A stretch of 64,000 bases of DNA, from positions 37,951 through 101,950 of the forward strand of contig JAFZRF010000008.1 in assembly GCA_017620025.1 (NCBI GenBank). The letters are read 5' to 3'. Shown one piece after another: positions 60,302 through 64,000 of the stretch; positions within the stretch are counted from its first letter, which is position 1, and every line of letters starts with the position of its first letter. Under the pieces are notes generated by a model, which had not been told where the DNA came from, did no database searches, and saw nothing but the letters and a program-made list of their open reading frames with translations. The translations under genes were made by a program, and so were the position numbers. Source of the stretch: Ruminococcus sp. (GTDB lineage Bacteria; Bacillota; Clostridia; Oscillospirales; Ruminococcaceae).

Positions 60302-60562
60302 ATGTCAGTTCTCGAGATCATCGGCGGCATCGCTCTCCTTGTGATCTGCGTTGCAATAGTATGTATCTGTCTCGCACAGGATCAGAAGTCACAGGACAGC
60401 CTGTCCGCAGCACTCACAGGTGCAAGCACCGATTCTTTCTACGGCAAGAATGAAGGAAGATCAAAGGAAGCGATCCTTAACAAGATCACCCGTGCACTGG
60501 GTATAATCCTTTTCATCGTAACTCTTGCAGTAAACCTGATACCGCTCTTCACCGACAAGTAA
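60302..60562 (+). CDS. secG: Preprotein translocase subunit SecG
   Basis: 86-residue membrane protein with two hydrophobic helices (about 6-24 and 64-82) and the conserved central SecG stretch around FYGKNEGRSKEAILNKITRA. SecG assists SecYEG-driven protein export, which matters for a cell that secretes so many large proteins. GGAGG precedes the ATG by 8 bases. Placement immediately before rnr is typical of Firmicutes. A terminator with six T follows, so rnr transcription probably depends on read-through or another promoter. Confidence 0.93.
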   Translation: MSVLEIIGGIALLVICVAIVCICLAQDQKSQDSLSAALTGASTDSFYGKNEGRSKEAILNKITRALGIILFIVTLAVNLIPLFTDK

Positions 60563-60569
60563 GCAGGAC

Positions 60570-60600
60570 GCCCCGTGATAAAAGTCATGGGGCTTTTTTA
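60570..60600 (+). terminator. Terminator between secG and rnr
   Basis: Stem GCCCCGTGA/TCATGGGGC followed by TTTTTT, 8 bases after the secG stop. Confidence 0.8.
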
Positions 60601-60641
60601 TTTATGACAGATCAAGGCTGTACAGGAAAGGAGAAACAATA

Positions 60642-62792
60642 TTGACAAAGAAGACAACAGAAAAGACCGATATGGTAACAAGCTACAAGCATAAGATAGT
60701 GACCTTCCTCAAGGCATACAAGAAGGATATAATGCCGATAAACGAGCTCGAAACGAAGTGCCGCACAAAGAAGGGCGGAAAGGGCGGTCAGGCGGATTTC
60801 GCCGAGGCCTTCTCACAGCTCCGCACCGAGGGCGTTATCACAGTACGCAAGGGCATGAAGGCAGCACTCTGTTCAAGGCTCGGTATGCAGACAGCTACAG
60901 TATCCCGCCTCAGCCGCACCTTCGGCTTTGCAGTAACAGAGGACGGCACGGAATACTTCATTCCCGGCAAGTGTATGCTCGGCGCAATGCCCGGCGACAA
61001 GGTGCTTATATCTGATATACGCTCCCGCACGGGAGAGCCCGAGGGACAGGTAGAGGATATACTTGATTTCGGCTCACAGATGCTCACAGGCCGCATTGAA
61101 TTCGAGGACGGCAAGCCATACCTTGTGCCGGATTCCGCATCCCGCAGCCATCTTATAATCGTCCGTGAGGAGAGCGTTGCTTTCCATGAGAACGACAAGG
61201 CTATGGCTGAGATAGTATACCGCGGCAGACGCCATGCAGAGCACAAGGTAAGGATTACCTCGGTATTCGGCAGCTCCGAGCTCGCTTCATCCTGCGCACA
61301 GTCCGTGCTTGCAATGCACGGCGCTCCCACAGAGTTCCCGGAGGAGGTGCTCAGGGAGGCAAGAAAGCTCTCGGCATCGGGAGTACAGGAGTATGCGCTC
61401 AACAACCGTGAGGATCTCCGCAGCCTTCCCATATTCACCATAGACGGCGCAGAATCAAAGGACCTTGACGATGCGATATCCGTCGAAAGGACTGATACAG
61501 GCTATCTGCTCGGCGTTCATATCGCCGATGTATCACACTATGTCCGCGGAGGCAGCGAGCTTGACAAGGAGGCTCTCAGGCGCGGAACGAGCATATACTA
61601 CGCCGACCAGGTCATCCCCATGCTCCCGAAGGAGCTCTCCAACGGGATATGCTCACTCAACCCGGACGAGGACAGGCTCACTCTCACAGCCTTCTGCGAG
61701 CTCGACAACGACGGAGAGCTCACAGGCTACCGCTTCTGCAAGAGCGTGATACGTTCCCGTGTAAAGGGTGTGTACTCCGAGATAAACGCCATGCTCGACG
61801 GCACGGCCACACAGGAGACAGCGGAAAAATACTCCTGCGTATCAAAGGAGATACCACTTATAAATGAGCTTGCGGACAAGCTCATCGCCAAGCGCAGACG
61901 CCGCCGTGCACCGGAGCTTGAGACCTCCGAGAGCAAGCTTATCATAGGCGAGGACGGTATCTGCTGCGGAGTAATGCCCCGCACCAGCGGCAAGGCTGAG
62001 CGCATCATAGAGGAATTCATGCTCACAGCCAACGAGGCTGCCGCAAGGCTTGCCGGCGAGAAGGAGATACCCTTTGTGTACCGTGTGCATGAAGCGCCGC
62101 CCGAGGAAAAGACCGCCATGCTCTGCGAGATGCTCCGCAAGGCGAATGTGGAATATCCGCACTTTGAGGAATTCAAGCCCGCACACGCCACGATGATACT
62201 CGAGGGCGCAAAGGATACCGATATGTATCAGGCCGTCAACATGATGGTGCTGAGGTCTATGGCAAAGGCGAAGTACTCCGACGAACCGCTCGGACATTTC
62301 GGCCTTGCACTTGAGGACTACGCACATTTCACCTCACCGATACGCCGCTATCCCGACCTTGCGATCCACCGCATCATAACTGATATACTCGCCGGCTACG
62401 ACCAGAAGTGGCTGACCAAGAGATATGAGGGCTTTGCGGCCAAGGCCTCCGAGCTCTCGAGCAATGCTGAGGCAAGGGCTGTGACGATAGAGCGTGAATG
62501 CGAGGATATCTACAAGGCCGAGTATATGAAGCAGCATATCGGAGAGGTCTTCACAGGCCGCATCTCCGGCGTTGCCGATTACGGCTTCTACGTAGAGCTG
62601 CCCGATACCGTTGAGGGTCTCGTGCATATCCGCACTCTGCCTGAGGGCGAATATGACTACAACGAGCCCGTTGCTCTGACGGAGCGCTTTTCGGGCGTAT
62701 CCTATACTCTCGGCATGGAGGTCAGCGTACTCTGCTCGGCGGTAAACGTCAGCGAGGGCACGATAGACTTCGTCCTTGATGAGGAGGACTGA
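60642..62792 (+). CDS. rnr: Ribonuclease R
   Basis: 716-residue exoribonuclease of the RNB family. An N-terminal winged-helix and cold-shock region (FGFAVTEDGTEYFIPGKCM) is followed by the RNB catalytic domain (about 240-570) with the metal-binding motif DGAESKDLDDAISV, GVHIADVSHYV, and YAHFTSPIRRYPDLAIHR. A C-terminal S1 domain (GEVFTGRISGVADYGFYVEL) completes the enzyme. It degrades structured RNA from the 3' end and helps in mRNA and rRNA quality control. Translation starts at TTG (60642), 7 bases after AAAGGAGA. In many Firmicutes smpB follows; here a lipoprotein gene follows instead. Confidence 0.95.
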   Translation: MTKKTTEKTDMVTSYKHKIVTFLKAYKKDIMPINELETKCRTKKGGKGGQADFAEAFSQLRTEGVITVRKGMKAALCSRLGMQTATVSRLSRTFGFAVTEDGTEYFIPGKCMLGAMPGDKVLISDIRSRTGEPEGQVEDILDFGSQMLTGRIEFEDGKPYLVPDSASRSHLIIVREESVAFHENDKAMAEIVYRGRRHAEHKVRITSVFGSSELASSCAQSVLAMHGAPTEFPEEVLREARKLSASGVQEYALNNREDLRSLPIFTIDGAESKDLDDAISVERTDTGYLLGVHIADVSHYVRGGSELDKEALRRGTSIYYADQVIPMLPKELSNGICSLNPDEDRLTLTAFCELDNDGELTGYRFCKSVIRSRVKGVYSEINAMLDGTATQETAEKYSCVSKEIPLINELADKLIAKRRRRRAPELETSESKLIIGEDGICCGVMPRTSGKAERIIEEFMLTANEAAARLAGEKEIPFVYRVHEAPPEEKTAMLCEMLRKANVEYPHFEEFKPAHATMILEGAKDTDMYQAVNMMVLRSMAKAKYSDEPLGHFGLALEDYAHFTSPIRRYPDLAIHRIITDILAGYDQKWLTKRYEGFAAKASELSSNAEARAVTIERECEDIYKAEYMKQHIGEVFTGRISGVADYGFYVELPDTVEGLVHIRTLPEGEYDYNEPVALTERFSGVSYTLGMEVSVLCSAVNVSEGTIDFVLDEED

Positions 62793-62794
62793 GC

Positions 62795-63640
62795 ATGAAA
62801 GGAAAAGATATGAAAAGAACGACAGCCCTGATAGCTGCCGCCGTGCTGCTCTGCGGCATGACGGGCTGCAAGGGCAAGAGCACAGACAGCAGCACTGCAG
62901 ATACTCCCGCCGATACGACATCTGCCGCAGCCTCTGAAAATACAGACAGCACCGAAGAAGGCACTGCTGAGGCGACAGCTCCCGCAGAATCCGGCACAAA
63001 GGAAGCTGACAGCAGCACTGCTGATACCTCTGATACAAAAAAGGCAAAGGACGACAAGGGCAGCACCACGACGACCGCTGCCGGCAGCGGGGAAGAGAAG
63101 GCTGTATTCGAGTATAACTCCGACGGCGCTGTATCCTTCAACGAACCCGCAGAGGAGCAGTCCGATGATGAACTTATCGAAGCCGGACAGGCGCTTTTCC
63201 GTTCCGCCTGCGAGACTGACTGGAGCTTCACTGTAGGCTCGCCCTACGAGCTCGATATGAACAAGTACCTTGAGAATCAGTTCGGCTGGAAATTCTATCT
63301 TGTTACTACTCCGGGAAGAAACTCCATAGCCGATGTCGAGAAGGACTACTACAAGGTATTCAGTGACCGCTATCCGACGGCTCTCAGCGAGGTATTCATG
63401 GAGGACGGCAGTCACGTATACGCCCTCAACGGCGAACGCGGCATCAACAACTATTATCAGTACTCACAGATAACGGAGATAACCTCACGCACAAAGGACG
63501 AGGTATTCTTCAACGTAAGGAACTACTACGACGATTCCGCCTACGGCGGTCCCGGCCCTTACGAACAGGATGAGGAATTCTCCGCAGTCATCGGAAGTGA
63601 CGGCGTATGGAAAGCCGGAAAGTTCAGACTGCCGTACTGA
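62795..63640 (+). CDS. Lipoprotein of unknown function
   Basis: 281-residue lipoprotein. The signal peptide ends in a lipobox (CGMTGC). About 80 residues of Ser/Thr/Ala/Asp-rich linker (STADTPADTTSAAASEN) lead to a folded C-terminal domain (about 110-281) with TDWSFTVGSPYELDMNKYLE and NGERGINNYYQYSQI. The ATG is 2 bases after the rnr stop and uses GAGGAGG in the end of rnr, so it is co-translated with rnr. No catalytic motif or family was recognised. It is probably anchored outside the membrane; the link to RNase R is likely to be positional only. Confidence 0.75.
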   Translation: MKGKDMKRTTALIAAAVLLCGMTGCKGKSTDSSTADTPADTTSAAASENTDSTEEGTAEATAPAESGTKEADSSTADTSDTKKAKDDKGSTTTTAAGSGEEKAVFEYNSDGAVSFNEPAEEQSDDELIEAGQALFRSACETDWSFTVGSPYELDMNKYLENQFGWKFYLVTTPGRNSIADVEKDYYKVFSDRYPTALSEVFMEDGSHVYALNGERGINNYYQYSQITEITSRTKDEVFFNVRNYYDDSAYGGPGPYEQDEEFSAVIGSDGVWKAGKFRLPY

Positions 63641-63644
63641 GGTC

Positions 63645-63676
63645 AATTCATAATTCATAATTCTTAATTCATAATT
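63645..63676. repeat. AATTCATAATT tandem repeat
   Basis: Three or so units of the degenerate palindromic motif AATTCATAATTC. Such AT-rich runs are frequent at intergenic ends and are of unknown function. Confidence 0.6.
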
Positions 63677-63685
63677 GATGACGAT

Positions 63686-63718
63686 AAAAGGACGCATTTT
63701 CGTGCGTCCTTTTTTAAT
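63686..63718 (+). terminator. Terminator of the rnr-lipoprotein unit
   Basis: Perfect 11-base-pair stem AAAAGGACGCA/TGCGTCCTTTT with a six-base loop and TTTTTT. An 11-base direct repeat ATGACGATAAA (63678-63688 and 63717-63727) brackets it. Confidence 0.85.
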
Positions 63719-63871
63719 GACGATAAAGTTTATAATATACAAACATCACACATTAAGTTGCCCGTGCGATAGCCCGACAAGACCTGCTGTTACGGAAGAA
63801 AAGCAAAAGCTGACAGGAGGGGGTCAAGGGGAGAGTGAGGGGGAGTCCAGAGGGGGAGTGGCAGATTATAA
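63719..63871 (+). other. Intergenic stretch before the insertion element
   Basis: AT-rich at first, then strongly purine-rich and G-rich on the plus strand around 63815-63860 (GGAGGGGGTC, GAGGGGGAGTCC). No gene, hairpin or promoter was recognised. Confidence 0.5.
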
Positions 63872-63898
63872 TATGAAGTGCAACAAATAAAAAAAGAA

Positions 63899-63927
63899 TT
63901 GACTTCATCTCGTCCAAGGTGTAAAAT
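63899..63927 (+). promoter_or_regulatory. Promoter of the transposase gene
   Basis: TTGACT (63899-63904), 17-base spacer, TAAAAT (63922-63927), about 37 bases upstream of the ATG. Confidence 0.75.
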
Positions 63928-63971
63928 TGAGTTTACCACAACACCAACAACACGGAGGACAAGATGAAGTC
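63901..63971 (+). promoter_or_regulatory. Inverted repeat that could shield the transposase start from read-through
   Basis: GACTTCATCTCGTCC (63901-63915) pairs at 14 of 15 positions with GGACAAGATGAAGTC (63957-63971), which holds the ATG. The left arm lies in the -35 region, so it is absent from the element's own mRNA but present in transcripts entering from outside. Confidence 0.55.
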
Positions 63972-64000
63972 ATATACTCATTTTACACTAAAAGAACGAA
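63964..64000 (+). CDS. IS30-family transposase, N-terminus (partial)
   Basis: Twelve codons before the window edge encode MKSYTHFTLKER. IS30-family transposases typically begin with a YTHLTxxER motif leading into their helix-turn-helix, and this is a close match. GGAGG lies 5 bases before the ATG. The DDE catalytic domain lies beyond the window. It is oriented with secG, rnr and the lipoprotein gene but separated from them by a strong terminator and has its own promoter. Confidence 0.7.
   Translation, partial: MKSYTHFTLKER

Larger units (their letters stand above)
63872..64000 (+). mobile_element. Left end of an IS30-family insertion element (partial)
   Basis: The window ends inside an element whose transposase start is visible at 63964. 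The outer end is not certain; the stretch TGAAGTGCAACAAATA near 63875-63890 is a likely part of the terminal inverted repeat, because similar motifs are found at IS30-family ends. The right end and target duplication lie outside the window. Confidence 0.6.

Noticed and set aside
63678-63727. 11-base direct repeat ATGACGATAAA taken as a target duplication
   Set aside because: It overlaps the terminator stem, and no element lies between the copies other than the hairpin.

Overview
The window looks like part of the chromosome of a fibre-degrading Ruminococcus or close relative (Oscillospiraceae, Clostridia). The evidence is a large set of secreted proteins ending in Ruminococcus-style dockerins, a dockerin-bearing GH5 glucanase, a single-cohesin protein, a cytoplasmic GH3 beta-glucosidase, SpoVT (a spore former), and a secG-rnr pair with Gram-positive AGGAGG ribosome sites. 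No rRNA, tRNA, CRISPR array or riboswitch was recognised.

Layout. 1-729: end of an ECF sigma/anti-sigma pair. 956-6769: two secreted proteins on the minus strand (a DUF285 repeat protein and a dockerin protein). 7328-12064: a ChvE/MmsA/MmsB-type sugar ABC transporter operon with two small trailing genes. 12139-15129: an ECF sigma factor with a membrane anti-sigma-like partner that runs in frame into a dockerin protein. 15357-19671: a large leucine-rich-repeat (LRR) dockerin protein followed by an out-of-frame half dockerin. 20008-27792: a signalling block (receiver-EAL phosphodiesterase, HPt protein, APC permease fused to a hybrid kinase, Cache hybrid kinase). 28144-32019: GH5 enzyme and an AraC/XylR-like regulator. 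32208-51462: a long minus-strand run of surface proteins (SH3b/IseA-like duplication, cohesin-dockerin, six NPCBM-like domains, LRR and DUF285 proteins), almost every one with its own sigma-A-like promoter and terminator. 51752-57114: GH3, a PAS-GGDEF-EAL protein, a small unlabelled gene and spoVT. 57168-60035: a third sigma/anti-sigma pair whose anti-sigma protein contains an MltG-like domain. 60302-63640: secG, rnr and a lipoprotein. 63872-64000: left end of an IS30-family element, cut by the window edge.

How the genes fit together. The secreted proteins fall into two dockerin classes: a DINGDG/DSADAS class on surface and adhesion-like proteins, and a VADAV/KYPL/IDAGI class on the GH5 enzyme and two proteins of unknown function. 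The cohesin-dockerin protein could bridge them to a scaffold. Sugars released by GH5 could be imported by the ABC transporter and split by GH3. Three ECF sigma/anti-sigma pairs, two with elaborate extracellular parts, plus hybrid kinases and two c-di-GMP phosphodiesterases suggest that the surface is closely sensed and regulated.

Starts were moved from the longest open frame to the ATG, GTG or TTG with the best Shine-Dalgarno spacing. Domain names come from motif recognition by eye, not database searches.
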